Positions 52,594 through 61,591 of a stretch of DNA of 64,000 nucleotides are shown one piece after another. The stretch is from the NCBI RefSeq assembly GCF_021533215.1, contig NZ_JAJNKA010000011.1, positions 124,001-188,000 of the forward strand. Direction: 5' to 3'. Numbering within the stretch: position 1 is the stretch's first letter; every line of letters starts with the position of its first letter. The notes below the pieces were generated by a model. The model saw only the letters and a list, made by a program, of their open reading frames with translations. It did no database searches and was not told where the DNA came from. The DNA is from Portibacter lacus. GTDB taxonomy: Bacteria > Bacteroidota > Bacteroidia > Chitinophagales > Saprospiraceae. The translations under genes were made by a program, and so were the position numbers.

Positions 52594-52684
52594 GTTCTTA
52601 ATTTAAAAATGATTAATACCGTTCACCTTCGTGACGGCTTTATGTAGAAGTGAAAATCCTACAGGATTACACTTCATTAAGAAC
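52594..52684 (-). ncRNA. Structured RNA between zapA and rny, possible 6S (6S-Flavo type) RNA or rny leader
   Basis: An outer stem GTTCTTAAT (52594-52602) / ATTAAGAAC (52676-52684) encloses two hairpins: CCGT-t-CAC (619-626 of 52xxx) with GTG-ACGG (631-637), and GAAGTG-aa-AATCCT (52647-52660) with AGGATT-a-CACTTC (52663-52675). All stems except a single bulge or mismatch are fully paired, giving a three-way junction of 91 nt. 6S RNA genes lie beside zapA in several phyla, and Bacteroidota 6S RNAs are short, so that identity is plausible. The last stem ends two bases before the rny ATG, so a translation-controlling leader is the alternative. Confidence 0.5.
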
Positions 52685-52693
52685 AGCAAAATT

Positions 52694-52972
52694 TTAATCT
52701 AGGAGCGCTTCTATTTCATCTAACTTACTACCTAATACTCTAACTTCATCAGGCTTTTGAGCCTTCTGTAGTTCATAGGCGTAAGAAATAATTGCCAGAC
52801 TCATATAATCACGAATGTCTTTTCCTTCGTACGACAACTGTAAATCATTGATTTTGTCATTAATATCTTTTTCAATGCTCCGCATAATCGGCTCTTCAGC
52901 ATCGTTGACTTTGACAGGATATGTTCTTCCCGCAATCGTTAGAATGATTCGTTTCAATTTCTCTTCAGACAT
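52694..52972 (-). CDS. zapA: Cell division protein ZapA
   Basis: This 92-aa protein has the ZapA pattern: IILTIAGRTYPVKVNDAEEP at the start, a helix RSIEKDINDKINDL and DYMSLAIISYAYELQKAQ. ZapA crosslinks FtsZ protofilaments at the division ring. It lies 7 bp after the coiled-coil gene and upstream of rny. Confidence 0.92.
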   Translation of the reverse strand: MSEEKLKRIILTIAGRTYPVKVNDAEEPIMRSIEKDINDKINDLQLSYEGKDIRDYMSLAIISYAYELQKAQKPDEVRVLGSKLDEIEALLD

Positions 52973-52979
52973 CTCTTTT

Positions 52980-53267
52980 CTATGTTCGTAATAAATCGAT
53001 AACTTGATCTATTTCACTTACATGAGCTTCTATTTTATTTCTAAATTCTTTTTTCTGATCAGGGTTTAGCTGATTAGAGTTAGATTCTTTATGGTTAGCT
53101 TTATTTTCTAGCTCGTTAATTATTACTTTTTGCTGTTTAAGCTTTTCAACTAAATTTTTATTCTCTTCTTTATAATATGCATTTTCCTTTTCCAGCATTT
53201 CTAATCGAGTTTTTAGCTGCTTAACTTTTAACTCAATATTACTTGCCTTTTTTAAAAGTGCTTGCAT
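52980..53267 (-). CDS. Small coiled-coil protein, ZapB-like in layout
   Basis: This 95-aa protein is a nearly continuous coiled coil (residues 8-60, with KQLKTRLEMLEKENAYYKEE and heptad spacing of Leu/Ile), followed by a charged tail. It directly precedes zapA by 7 bp. Position and architecture suggest a division partner of ZapA, as ZapB is in E. coli. I see no sequence that proves homology. Confidence 0.65.
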   Translation of the reverse strand: MQALLKKASNIELKVKQLKTRLEMLEKENAYYKEENKNLVEKLKQQKVIINELENKANHKESNSNQLNPDQKKEFRNKIEAHVSEIDQVIDLLRT

Positions 53268-53321
53268 AGTTCAAATATATTAATTTATTATCAAATAATT
53301 ATGCCAATGATTTTCAGTTGG

Positions 53322-55757
53322 TTATTTCCGAATGAAAGCTCCTAAGTTTTTTTCGAATTTATCCATCATCGATTTCATTACTTTATCTACTTCTTTATCT
53401 TTTAATGTCTTGTCTAATTCTTGAAACTCGAAACTTACTGCATACGATTTCTTGCCTTCTCCTAATTGCTCATCGTTTTTATAAACGTCGAATAAATTGA
53501 CCTCCTTCAAAATCCGCTTATCCGTCTTTTTTGCAATCGATTCAACATCGCTGAATTTAACATGATCTCCTACTACTAGCGCTAAGTCTCTTCTCACCTT
53601 AGGATATTTGCTGATTACAGAACTCTGTATTTTGTTCTTTGCTCCAGCTTTAACCACTTCATTCCAGTCCAATTCCCCGAATACAACTTCTTGCTTAACA
53701 CCCATTTTTCCAGATAGTTTTGGATGTAAGACGCCGATCTCTGCAATGACTTTCGGTCCTCGGTGATACTTGATACCGTATAAGTAATGTTCATTTTCAA
53801 TTTCTGATACTTGAAAAGAATTTACACCTAAAGATTCAAGGAGTTGATTAACTGCTGATTTAACATAATAAAAGCCTTGGTTCTCAATTTTCGCACTGTA
53901 CATCCAAGATTCCTTATACAAGGAACCAGAAAGCGTTATACTTAATTGTTCTTTCTCCTTTATTTCTTCGCCCTCTTTCCAATAAACTCTTCCGAACTCA
54001 AACAACTTAAGATCATTAACCTGTCTATTGACATTATATTCCACAGCTTCAAGTGCACTATGCACCATGTCAGCACGCATTACATTAAGGTGAATATTCG
54101 AAGTGTTATTGATGTAAACCAACTTGTCTTGCTCCGAAGCTTCGTAATATTTTGCTTGATTAAGCGATACCGCCATCATTTCATTAAAACCAAATCCACA
54201 AAGCAGATCAGCCGCTTTATTACGGAGTGCTGGCTTATTAGGCTTTGGCTTGTAAGAAATATTACTGACTACTTTTTCAGGAATAGAAACTTTATTGAAT
54301 CCGTAAATTCTTAAGACTTCTTCTATCACATCTGCTTCACGAAGTACATCAGCCTTATTCGTAGGTATTTTTACAATAATGCTATCATCATTTTCACTAA
54401 TAATGTCAATGTGAAGTGCTTCAAGGATATTATTTACATTCTCTCTTGAAATATCGTCACCGATCAGTCGGTTGATATTAGAATATTTAACTGGAATTTC
54501 CTTTGGCTCTATTTTTTGAGGATAAAGGTCAATGATCTCTGAAGCGATTTTTGCGTCTGCATATTCGACCATTAGTTGAGCTGCTCTCTTTAACGCTGTT
54601 ACGGTTGAGTTAGGATTGCTTCCCTTTTCGAAAGTCACCGCCGCATCTGTTCTTAGAAGATGTCTAGTGCTGGTTTTTCGAATCGATTTCGGATTAAAAT
54701 ACGCACTTTCTAAAAAGATGCTCTTTGTAGTATCAGAAACACCTGAATCTAGACCTCCAAAGACACCTCCTATACACATACCTTGATCATTTCCATCACA
54801 AATCATGACATCCTCCGGATGAAGTGTTCTTTCTTTTCCATCTAGATCTACGAAGGTAGCTCCTTCAGCAAGCGTTTGAACCTTGATATGGTTTCCTGCT
54901 ATTTTTTCAGCATCAAAGGCATGTAATGGTTGTCCCATTTCATGTAGAACAAAATTAGTGATATCTACAACATTGTTTTTCGGATTGATGCCGATCGCCT
55001 TTAGATTATTTTTCAACCAATCTGGAGATTCCTTGATGACTATATTTTCAATTTTTACTCCTGAATATCGAGGAGCTCCATTTTCATCTATAAGGCTAAC
55101 TTTAATTCCTCCATCACCGCTACCTTCCTTAAACGCAGAAAAGTCTGGATATGTAATTTTACCATCATGATCTGTATTCACTTTCAGATATGCTGCTAAA
55201 TCCTCTGCAACACCGATATGAGAAGTTGCATCAGAACGATTAGGCGTTAATCCTATTTCATACACAATATCATTATTGATTTCAAATAATTCTTTAGCCC
55301 ATTGGCCGACTTTTGTATCTTCAGGGAGGACCATGATTCCATCGTGACTTTCTCCTAGTCCGACTTCATCTTCGGCACAAATCATTCCGTTAGAAACTTC
55401 GCCTCGGATCTTGCCAGCTTTGATTTTCCAAGCTTCTCCGTCAGGAGCATATAGTGTAGTTCCTACCGTTGCAACTAATACTTTCTGGTTTTTAGCTACA
55501 TTCGGAGCACCGCAAACGATTTGGATTGCTTCTGCTTCACCGATGTCTACTTTCGTAAGGGAAAGTTTATCAGCGTTAGGATGTTTTCCGCATTCAATTA
55601 CATGACCGACTTTGATTCCTTCGAGACCACCTTTTATCGTTTCAATTTCCTCCATTCCTTCTACCTCAAGCCCTATAGCTGTTAGAATTTCAGAGATTTC
55701 CTCAGGACTTTGTTCAAGGATAATATATTGCTTAAGCCAATTGAGAGATATCTTCAT
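53322..55757 (-). CDS. pheT: Phenylalanyl-tRNA synthetase beta subunit
   Basis: This 811-aa protein, with PheS (not in the window), charges tRNA-Phe. It starts with MKISLNWLKQYI, has an EMAP-like tRNA-binding domain (about 42-150; VIECGKHPNADKLSLTKVD), the B3/B4 editing domain (with NPKNNVVDITNFVLHEMGQP), B5, and a C-terminal FDX-ACB anticodon-binding domain (VISKYPKVRRDLALVV). The full length matches the family. It is first in a minus-strand set with the ZapB-like gene, zapA and rny. Confidence 0.96.
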   Translation of the reverse strand: MKISLNWLKQYIILEQSPEEISEILTAIGLEVEGMEEIETIKGGLEGIKVGHVIECGKHPNADKLSLTKVDIGEAEAIQIVCGAPNVAKNQKVLVATVGTTLYAPDGEAWKIKAGKIRGEVSNGMICAEDEVGLGESHDGIMVLPEDTKVGQWAKELFEINNDIVYEIGLTPNRSDATSHIGVAEDLAAYLKVNTDHDGKITYPDFSAFKEGSGDGGIKVSLIDENGAPRYSGVKIENIVIKESPDWLKNNLKAIGINPKNNVVDITNFVLHEMGQPLHAFDAEKIAGNHIKVQTLAEGATFVDLDGKERTLHPEDVMICDGNDQGMCIGGVFGGLDSGVSDTTKSIFLESAYFNPKSIRKTSTRHLLRTDAAVTFEKGSNPNSTVTALKRAAQLMVEYADAKIASEIIDLYPQKIEPKEIPVKYSNINRLIGDDISRENVNNILEALHIDIISENDDSIIVKIPTNKADVLREADVIEEVLRIYGFNKVSIPEKVVSNISYKPKPNKPALRNKAADLLCGFGFNEMMAVSLNQAKYYEASEQDKLVYINNTSNIHLNVMRADMVHSALEAVEYNVNRQVNDLKLFEFGRVYWKEGEEIKEKEQLSITLSGSLYKESWMYSAKIENQGFYYVKSAVNQLLESLGVNSFQVSEIENEHYLYGIKYHRGPKVIAEIGVLHPKLSGKMGVKQEVVFGELDWNEVVKAGAKNKIQSSVISKYPKVRRDLALVVGDHVKFSDVESIAKKTDKRILKEVNLFDVYKNDEQLGEGKKSYAVSFEFQELDKTLKDKEVDKVMKSMMDKFEKNLGAFIRK

Positions 55758-55923
55758 TTACTTGTTTATCGTGTTATATTTTTCCTAAAGGTTAAGTATC
55801 AATTCTAACCTCTAAAAACTAAAAGCCCCAAAGATAAGAATGTTACTAATGAAACCTGCATTGTTACGCCCAAAAATAAATGGGTAGTCAATTGCTAGTC
55901 TAAAGACTTGATAAATAGAAAAA

Positions 55924-55954
55924 AACTGCTTGCAGGATAATAGAGCAAGCAGTT
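55924..55954 (-). terminator. Terminator of the aquaporin gene
   Basis: AACTGCTTGC (55924-55933) / GCAAGCAGTT (55945-55954) with a T-run on the reverse strand. Confidence 0.85.
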
Positions 55955-56020
55955 AATAATCATAGGAAATTGCAATATTTTATAGATAGTTAAGCGCTTA
56001 CAATGCGCTGCGTTAAATAA

Positions 56021-56707
56021 CTATTCTTTTTCAGTTGAAATGAATTTGTAGACGACTCCAGCAAGGATGGCTCCAGCAATAGGTGCTACCCAGAAGAGCC
56101 ACAGCTGACCTAGTGCCCAGTCTCCAGCAAATAATGCTTGACTAGTACTTCTTGCAGGATTTACAGATGTATTGGTTACAGGTATACTGATGAGGTGTAT
56201 TAAGGTCAGACATAAACCAATTGCAATACCAGCAAGTCCTGCCGGTGCCTTGGGGTATGTGGAACCTAGAATAATAAATAGAAAAAAGAAAGTAAGCACA
56301 AATTCTGTTATTAATGCTGCTAGCATGCTGTATCCAGCGGGAGAATGTTCTCCATAGCCATTAGCTGCGAAGTCTCCTACTTCATAACCGACTTTTCCTG
56401 AAGCAATTAAATATAGTGTTGCTGCTCCAGCGATACCTCCTAAAAGTTGAGCGCCAATGTAACCCAATAAATCTTTTCCTTCGAATCGACCTCCGACCCA
56501 TAATCCAATAGAGACAGCAGGGTTAAGATGGCAACCTGAAATATGGCCGATGGCATAGGCCATTGTTAGAACAGTAAGACCAAAAGCTAATGAAACACCT
56601 ACGAAGCCAATACCTAATTCTGGGTAAGCAGCTGCTAGAATAGCACTACCACATCCACCAAGTACTAACCAAAATGTTCCGAAGAATTCTGCGATTAATT
56701 TTTTCAT
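56021..56707 (-). CDS. aqpZ: Aquaporin Z
   Basis: This 228-aa water channel has six membrane helices and two NPA boxes, [11 protein letters not shown] (about 60) and [10 protein letters not shown] (about 178). An Arg follows the second NPA, part of the selectivity filter. The start [20 protein letters not shown] is the classical AqpZ N-terminus, and a GCG near residue 19 is shared with the family. Confidence 0.95.
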   Translation of the reverse strand: MKKLIAEFFGTFWLVLGGCGSAILAAAYPELGIGFVGVSLAFGLTVLTMAYAIGHISGCHLNPAVSIGLWVGGRFEGKDLLGYIGAQLLGGIAGAATLYLIASGKVGYEVGDFAANGYGEHSPAGYSMLAALITEFVLTFFFLFIILGSTYPKAPAGLAGIAIGLCLTLIHLISIPVTNTSVNPARSTSQALFAGDWALGQLWLFWVAPIAGAILAGVVYKFISTEKE

Positions 56708-56825
56708 TGTTTTAAGTTTCGTTTAACAATATTTCTTCTTTGGACTAGAAAAGAATATAAAAGTCACAAAAAACCTAAAAATGAGGATGATCATGTTGTA
56801 GATTCGGGTTGGAACCAAACAAAAA

Positions 56826-56851
56826 AAAGCCACTCAGAAATGAGTGGCTTT
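56826..56851 (-). terminator. Terminator of the rpsF-rpsR-rplI operon
   Basis: AAAGCCACTC (56826-56835) / GAGTGGCTTT (56842-56851), flanked by an A-run that becomes a T-run on the reverse strand. It is 25 bp from the rplI stop. Confidence 0.9.
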
Positions 56852-56876
56852 GTATCTTATAAGTAAGTGAGATTTA

Positions 56877-57326
56877 TTAATCTGCTTTTACTACTTCAAA
56901 GTCAACTTTCGCATCTACTTGAGGATGTAAGTTTAGAACAGCAGTATATTTTCCTAAAGTTTTAATGTCTTCAGGAAGAACAATTCTTCTTCTTTCTACA
57001 TCAACATCCTGCTCTTCTTTAAGCTTATTAGCTATCTGAAGATTAGTTACACTACCGAAGATTTTACCAGAAGTTCCTGATTTTGCAGGAATAGTAAGGG
57101 TAACATCTTTAAGTTTTTGCGCTATTTCTTGGAATTCACTTAATCGTGCAGCACGTTCTGCTTCTTCCTTAGCGATGATGTCGTTTAATTTACCTTTGTT
57201 CTGAGCATTAGCGATAAGGCCAAGCCCACGCGGGATAAGATAGTTTCTACCGTAACCATTTTTCACAGTTACAATTGAATGCTTATCTCCCAGGTTATCT
57301 ATATCTGTTAATAATATTATATTCAT
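56877..57326 (-). CDS. rplI: 50S ribosomal protein L9
   Basis: This 149-aa protein begins MNIILLTDIDNLGDKHSIV, with the L9 signature GYGRNYLIPRGLGLIAN at 24-40, a long connecting helix and a C-terminal RNA-binding lobe (SGKIFGSVTNLQIA). It is third in the operon. Confidence 0.97.
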   Translation of the reverse strand: MNIILLTDIDNLGDKHSIVTVKNGYGRNYLIPRGLGLIANAQNKGKLNDIIAKEEAERAARLSEFQEIAQKLKDVTLTIPAKSGTSGKIFGSVTNLQIANKLKEEQDVDVERRRIVLPEDIKTLGKYTAVLNLHPQVDAKVDFEVVKAD

Positions 57327-57352
57327 TTCTAAGTATTTTTTTAGTTAAGCAA

Positions 57353-57619
57353 TTACTTAAAAAGATCAGTTACATAAGGAAGCATTGCTAGGTGTCTAGA
57401 CCTTTTGATAGCTACTGCTACTTTTTTCTGATATTTTAAAGAGTTTCCAGAAATTCTTCTAGGAAGAATTTTTCCTTGTTCATTAATAAACTGAGCTAAA
57501 AAATCTGGATCTTTATAATCGATGTGCTTGATTCCAAATTTTCTAAATCTACAGTACTTTTTACGCTGCTTCCCGATGTTCGGGTTACTTAGAAATTTTA
57601 TATCGTCTCTATTTGCCAT
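57353..57619 (-). CDS. rpsR: 30S ribosomal protein S18
   Basis: This 88-aa protein shows [19 protein letters not shown] and [20 protein letters not shown] (with [11 protein letters not shown]), typical of S18, which binds the platform of the 30S subunit next to S6. It lies between rpsF and rplI, the usual order. Confidence 0.97.
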   Translation of the reverse strand: MANRDDIKFLSNPNIGKQRKKYCRFRKFGIKHIDYKDPDFLAQFINEQGKILPRRISGNSLKYQKKVAVAIKRSRHLAMLPYVTDLFK

Positions 57620-57646
57620 GATTCGAATCTTTAATAAATGATAAAA

Positions 57647-58141
57647 TTATTCCTCTTCTGTCTTAGTGACAGCAGGTGGAACAGGAGGTTTAGTTGGAAC
57701 TGGTGCTGGAGCTTTAGCTTTTGATGCAGCAACAGCTTCAGTAGGAGCAGCAGATCTAGAAGGCTTACGGCCATCTTTCTTATCTTTTTTGTCCTTCTTG
57801 GTAATCTTACCAATTTTACCTTCTCTTTTATCTTCGTTATATTTCACGCCGTATTTGTCTAATGCAACAGTTAAGAATCTCATGATTCTTTCGTCTCTTC
57901 GCATTGACAATTCTAGATTTGAAATGATAGCACCGCTTTCGATTTCAAATTCTAAGCTGTAATAGATCCCTGAAGATCTTCTGTTTATAGGATACGCTAA
58001 CTGGCGTAATCCCATCTCATCCATGTTTACGATTTTTCCACCGCCGTCTTTAACGAGGTCTTCGTATGTCTGAGCTGTCCCTTTAATTTCATCGCTGGAC
58101 AGTACTGGATCAACGATGAAAGTTACTTCATAATTTCGCAT
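57647..58141 (-). CDS. rpsF: 30S ribosomal protein S6 with long Lys/Ala/Pro tail
   Basis: The first 110 residues are a normal S6 (MRNYEVTFIVDPVLSSDEIK, then YPINRRSSGIYYSLEFE). The last 50 residues form an extension rich in Lys, Ala and Pro (KKDKKDKKDGRKPSRSAAP), absent in E. coli S6 but seen in some Bacteroidota. It heads the rpsF-rpsR-rplI operon behind a perfect promoter. Confidence 0.95.
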   Translation of the reverse strand: MRNYEVTFIVDPVLSSDEIKGTAQTYEDLVKDGGGKIVNMDEMGLRQLAYPINRRSSGIYYSLEFEIESGAIISNLELSMRRDERIMRFLTVALDKYGVKYNEDKREGKIGKITKKDKKDKKDGRKPSRSAAPTEAVAASKAKAPAPVPTKPPVPPAVTKTEEE

Positions 58142-58181
58142 TAATAAAGTTTAATTTTTAAATATTGTTTAAAATGGAGCG

Positions 58182-58212
58182 CAAAGATAGTATTTTTATA
58201 ATCTTTTGCAAA
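58182..58212 (-). promoter_or_regulatory. rpsF promoter, TTTG-N19-TATCTTTG
   Basis: On the reverse strand TTTG (58212-58209), 19 bases, then TATCTTTG (58189-58182). Exact fit to the Bacteroidota consensus, 41 bases upstream of the rpsF ATG. Confidence 0.8.
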
Positions 58213-58282
58213 CGAAGTTGTTTAAAAAACATATTATTAATTTCTTCACATGTCATTGATTCTCAATATTTCACCTTTTTTT

Positions 58283-58370
58283 AGATCCGTCCGCTGTCTA
58301 GCGGATGAATCTCAAAAAACGCATCATTGTGTGAATCAAGCCTATCCGCCGCAATGCTATGGAAGGCGGG
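58283..58370. repeat. Two GC-rich hairpins in the rpsF/ADP-ribosylglycohydrolase gap
   Basis: TCCGC (58290-58294) / GCGGA (58301-58305) with outer AGAT/ATCT, and CCGCC (58346-58350) / GGCGG (58365-58369). They stand out in an AT-rich gap and could be another short palindromic repeat family. Confidence 0.4.
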
Positions 58371-58428
58371 CACATGCAAATAATCTGAACATTTGTTATT
58401 AAAACAACTTCAATAATAACTTGCTCTA

Positions 58429-59685
58429 ATGCATAGACTTATCTACTTATTTCTAATAATTTTACCATTTTCGTGTATGAAAAAGGCTGAAATCAATATT
58501 CCCGTACCTAATCCGACTAGCTATGATATGGCGAACACACCACTTACGGAAGATGTATTTTATGATAAAATACTTGGCGCACTGGTCGGTTCGGCCATCG
58601 GTGATGCGATGGGAGCACCTACAGAGATGTGGGATAGAAACGATATCCAGGCGAAATTTGGTTTTGTAAATGGCTTGACACCTGTTATAAGAGAAAAAAG
58701 CCCAGAAGGTACTTGGCAACATAATATGATTTCCGGATCTACGACTGATGATACCCGATGGAAAATGTTAGTAGGTCAATATTTGATCGAGAATAAGGGG
58801 GAAATGTCTCCGGATTCATTTGCCAAATTTATTGTTACTTATTATCAATCATTGCTCAAGGGATTAAGTAACAAAGAAGTTCTCAACTCAACGGATGTGT
58901 TGGAAGATGAAATGGAAAAGGTGGATTGGATTAAAGAATGGGCGCGAGTTGCCTTGGTTTATGGAAAGGATGAAGTCGAATATGCAGCGGCGCAGAATAG
59001 ATTTTATGGAGGTGAAATGGCATGTGGTGGTTTGCTTTATTCGCCAATGTTTGGATTAACTGCCACAAGTTCAGAAAAGGCCTATCGAACAGCATTCGAG
59101 CATTCCTTTTTTGATATTGGTTATGCACGAGATCTTTCAGCATTGGCATCGGTGATGACGAATTTGGCATTATATCATGAATCCATTGATACTATACTGA
59201 CGGAAACGTTTAAGGTTGACCCTTTTAAATACAAAGAAAGTCGCTTAATAGGACGATTGTCTTATAATATGGCGATGGAGGCGAAAGGAATTGTCCAAGC
59301 ACCTATAGAAGTAGAACAAGATCAAATATTCGATACACCACCTTTAAATTTTAAAGGAAGTCCAGAGGATTGGTATCGACTCAATAATATTTATGATAGA
59401 CTCTCTTCCACCCAGCGATCTATTGCCTTTCATGCAGGAGAAATCTGGCAGATACTTATTGCGGGCTTGACTTATGGTGATGGCGATATTCTAAAAACCA
59501 TGCAATTCATTGTAAACTATGGTCGAGATAATGATACCGTCGCAGCAATTGCGGGTATGATTTTAGGTGCAAAGGTTGGGTTCACAGGATTGCCTGTGGA
59601 AATTAGAGACGAAGTTGTAAGAGTAAGTAAGGATGTAATGGGTATAGACTTAAAAGAACTTGCTAAGAAGTTGGTGAAGAATTAA
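58429..59685 (+). CDS. ADP-ribosylglycohydrolase-family lipoprotein
   Basis: This 418-aa protein has a lipobox FSC (Cys16). The domain starts ILGALVGSAIGDAMGAPTE, with metal ligands TTDDTR (about 105) and NYGRDNDTVAAIAG near the C-terminus, the dinuclear magnesium site of DraG-like hydrolases. The family reverses ADP-ribosylation or processes related N-glycosides. A lipid-anchored, extracytoplasmic location is unusual for that chemistry. It is monocistronic. Confidence 0.85.
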   Translation: MHRLIYLFLIILPFSCMKKAEINIPVPNPTSYDMANTPLTEDVFYDKILGALVGSAIGDAMGAPTEMWDRNDIQAKFGFVNGLTPVIREKSPEGTWQHNMISGSTTDDTRWKMLVGQYLIENKGEMSPDSFAKFIVTYYQSLLKGLSNKEVLNSTDVLEDEMEKVDWIKEWARVALVYGKDEVEYAAAQNRFYGGEMACGGLLYSPMFGLTATSSEKAYRTAFEHSFFDIGYARDLSALASVMTNLALYHESIDTILTETFKVDPFKYKESRLIGRLSYNMAMEAKGIVQAPIEVEQDQIFDTPPLNFKGSPEDWYRLNNIYDRLSSTQRSIAFHAGEIWQILIAGLTYGDGDILKTMQFIVNYGRDNDTVAAIAGMILGAKVGFTGLPVEIRDEVVRVSKDVMGIDLKELAKKLVKN

Positions 59686-59879
59686 AGTGTCAAGTATAGC
59701 TTGTAAAAGATTCTGGTTTTACTCGAATACTTAATCTTGAATAATATTCTCATCTGAGTAAACCACGTCATGTTCTAGCTCTAATCATTAATAAAAACGC
59801 TCTTGGTTTTGTTTACTTTGTATTTCTTTACCAAAGTAGTAGACGAGAATTTATAACAATGGACGATTTTGAATATTAC

Positions 59880-60662
59880 TCAAATAGCTGAAGATTTTGC
59901 AATTTTCTTGTTGTAAAAATATTGTGCGGTGAAAATGAAGAACAATAGTAATAGAATAATTAGGCCCCATTCTCCCATGACTGGGACAGCAACATTAACC
60001 TGTAATGTGGCTGACGCTGACCCACTATTTCCCGCATCTTAGGTTAGATCGCTGGTTGTGTTAACAAAGGCGCCAGTAACAGTTGCTGTTACATCTACCA
60101 TGATTTCACATGATGAATTTGCTCCGACATCCCCACCTGAATAAGATATACTTGTAGAACCTAGAGCAGCGATTATAGATCCTCCTATGCAAGTTGAGGA
60201 AATATTTGGAACAGCGCTGACCTGAAGACCTGCAGGCAGATTATCCACAAAGGATAAATTGGCTGAAGTAGCGTTGGAGATGGAATTGTCTATCGTAAAT
60301 ATTAAAGTGGTGGATTGCCCCTCAGATATCATCGGTGGATCAAAAGCTTTGCTGAAAATAGGAACAGGAGGCAATATGGAGACAGTTTGACAAGTGGAGT
60401 CTGAACCAAAATTATTTGCTACGGTCAAACAAGTCGTATAATTTCCATACGCGCCAAATGTATGCGTAACATTTTGCTGAGTGGATGTATTACCATCTCC
60501 AAAATCCCACAACCAAGTAGTAGGTGACTCTGTTGAAAGGTCTGTAAAATCTACTGATTGATTATTCACAACAAAGGAAAATACTGACTCAGGCATTTGA
60601 CCTTGAAGAGAGGAACTAGAGAGCCCAAGAATTAAAATTACTAAGACTAAAACATGTTTCAT
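59880..60662 (-). pseudogene. PKD-domain surface protein interrupted by an in-frame stop before its membrane anchor
   Basis: The frame from ATG 60662 gives 207 aa: a signal peptide (residues 1-21), a PKD domain (WLWDFGDGNTSTQQNVTHTF) and a DUF11-like domain that stops at TTSDLT-TAA (60039-60041). The same frame continues for 52 more residues: DAGNSGSASATLQV, then VPVMGEWGLIILLLLFFIF and a basic end. This is an IPTL-CTERM-like sorting tail. Related proteins have Ser or Gly where the stop lies, so a nonsense mutation is the simplest reading. A -7 element TACCTTTG (60692-60685) supports transcription. Confidence 0.7.
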
Positions 60663-60684
60663 GGTGATGATTTTTGAGATATGG

Positions 60685-60692
60685 CAAAGGTA
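60685..60692 (-). promoter_or_regulatory. Probable -7 element TACCTTTG of the PKD-protein gene
   Basis: Reverse-strand TACCTTTG, exact match to TAnnTTTG, 22 bases before the ATG. Confidence 0.45.
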
Positions 60693-60810
60693 TCAAAATA
60701 AACTGAAGGATATTTACTTTTCTCTTGCTTGCTTCGGCAAGTTAGGTATAGTTGAGTTTGTTATTGTTACGCAAATGTTTGAGGCGTCTTCTTTAAATAA
60801 ATAACTTTCA

Positions 60811-60850
60811 TACCACCGAGCCGGAGGAATGAAAGGATCGTTGAACTGGG
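60811..60850 (+). repeat. REP-like element, GATC-type
   Basis: CACCGAGCCGGAGGAATGAA followed by AGGATCGTTGAACTGGG, differing from the copy at 38280 at only a few positions. Confidence 0.7.
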
Positions 60851-60910
60851 TGATTGTGAGATATTTTGTTTCCGGAGCATTATGGTGAATATGCTTATGA
60901 GTTTTATAAA

Positions 60911-60952
60911 TAGCTCGGCGATCTTTCCGCTTCGCTCCTAGCTCAACGATCT
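60911..60952 (-). repeat. REP-like element directly after the transposase gene
   Basis: Plus-strand TAGCTCGGCGATCTTTCCGC, then TTCGCTCCTAGCTCAACGATCT. It lies 4 bp from the RAYT stop codon, in the same orientation as the copy on the other side (61592-61633). Confidence 0.7.
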
Positions 60953-60956
60953 ATCG

Positions 60957-61574
60957 CTAATTTCTTCGGTAATTTTCTTTATAATCATGATGTAATAGAA
61001 AGAATTGTTCTTTCCCACCAAGAAATTCTAACATTTCATTCTTAGCTATTTGTGTGTTAACTTCATTGGCATAAGCGTTATAAGAACAAAATTGCCAATA
61101 CCTATAATTATTTGTTATTCCATGATGTATAGGATTGTGGTGAACATAACAAAGGAGTTGCGAAAGCCTTGTATGGGACTTTATCAAAACTCTCTTAGTA
61201 CCTTGCTTAAAGAGCTGTCCCATTCTTTTATATCTTTTATTAAAAGATAATGTATATCCACTTAGCATCCTAGAGAGTTGGCTTTCTAGGAATTTATTCA
61301 AAGATACCTGACCATTTATTAACTCTCTTGAGCAAGAAGTTTGCTCGCTTTCAATTTGAACTAAATTAATTTCTAGAACACGAATCAAGAAATGAAAATG
61401 ATTTGGCATCAGGCAGTAAGAGTATCCTTTCATGTAAGGGCACATATACTTTCTGAATCTACTTAGGAATCTATCATAATCTTGTTTTGGCTTAAATAAT
61501 AATTCATTACCAACAACTTTGTTGTATAGATGATAGTAATCACCTTCTTGAAAAATATCTCTTTGATATCGCAT
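60957..61574 (-). CDS. REP-associated tyrosine transposase (RAYT, IS200-like Y1 family)
   Basis: This 205-aa protein has the HUH motif in YCLMPNHFHFLIRV (about 57-70) and a Y1_Tnp-type fold, with the catalytic Tyr probably in the later YVHHNP/YTLSFNKRYK region. The GDYYHLYNKVVGNELLF start is standard for TnpA_REP proteins. RAYTs are single-copy, domesticated transposases that nick and move short palindromic REP sequences rather than themselves. This one is flanked on both sides, at 4 and 17 bp, by copies of the REP-like repeat found across the window. Confidence 0.9.
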   Translation of the reverse strand: MRYQRDIFQEGDYYHLYNKVVGNELLFKPKQDYDRFLSRFRKYMCPYMKGYSYCLMPNHFHFLIRVLEINLVQIESEQTSCSRELINGQVSLNKFLESQLSRMLSGYTLSFNKRYKRMGQLFKQGTKRVLIKSHTRLSQLLCYVHHNPIHHGITNNYRYWQFCSYNAYANEVNTQIAKNEMLEFLGGKEQFFLLHHDYKENYRRN

Positions 61575-61591
61575 AATTTTTATTTATAAAT

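Noticed and set aside
52594-52684. Calling the zapA-rny element a definite 6S RNA
   Set aside because: The characteristic large internal bubble of 6S cannot be assigned on either strand by eye, so the identity is left as a possibility.
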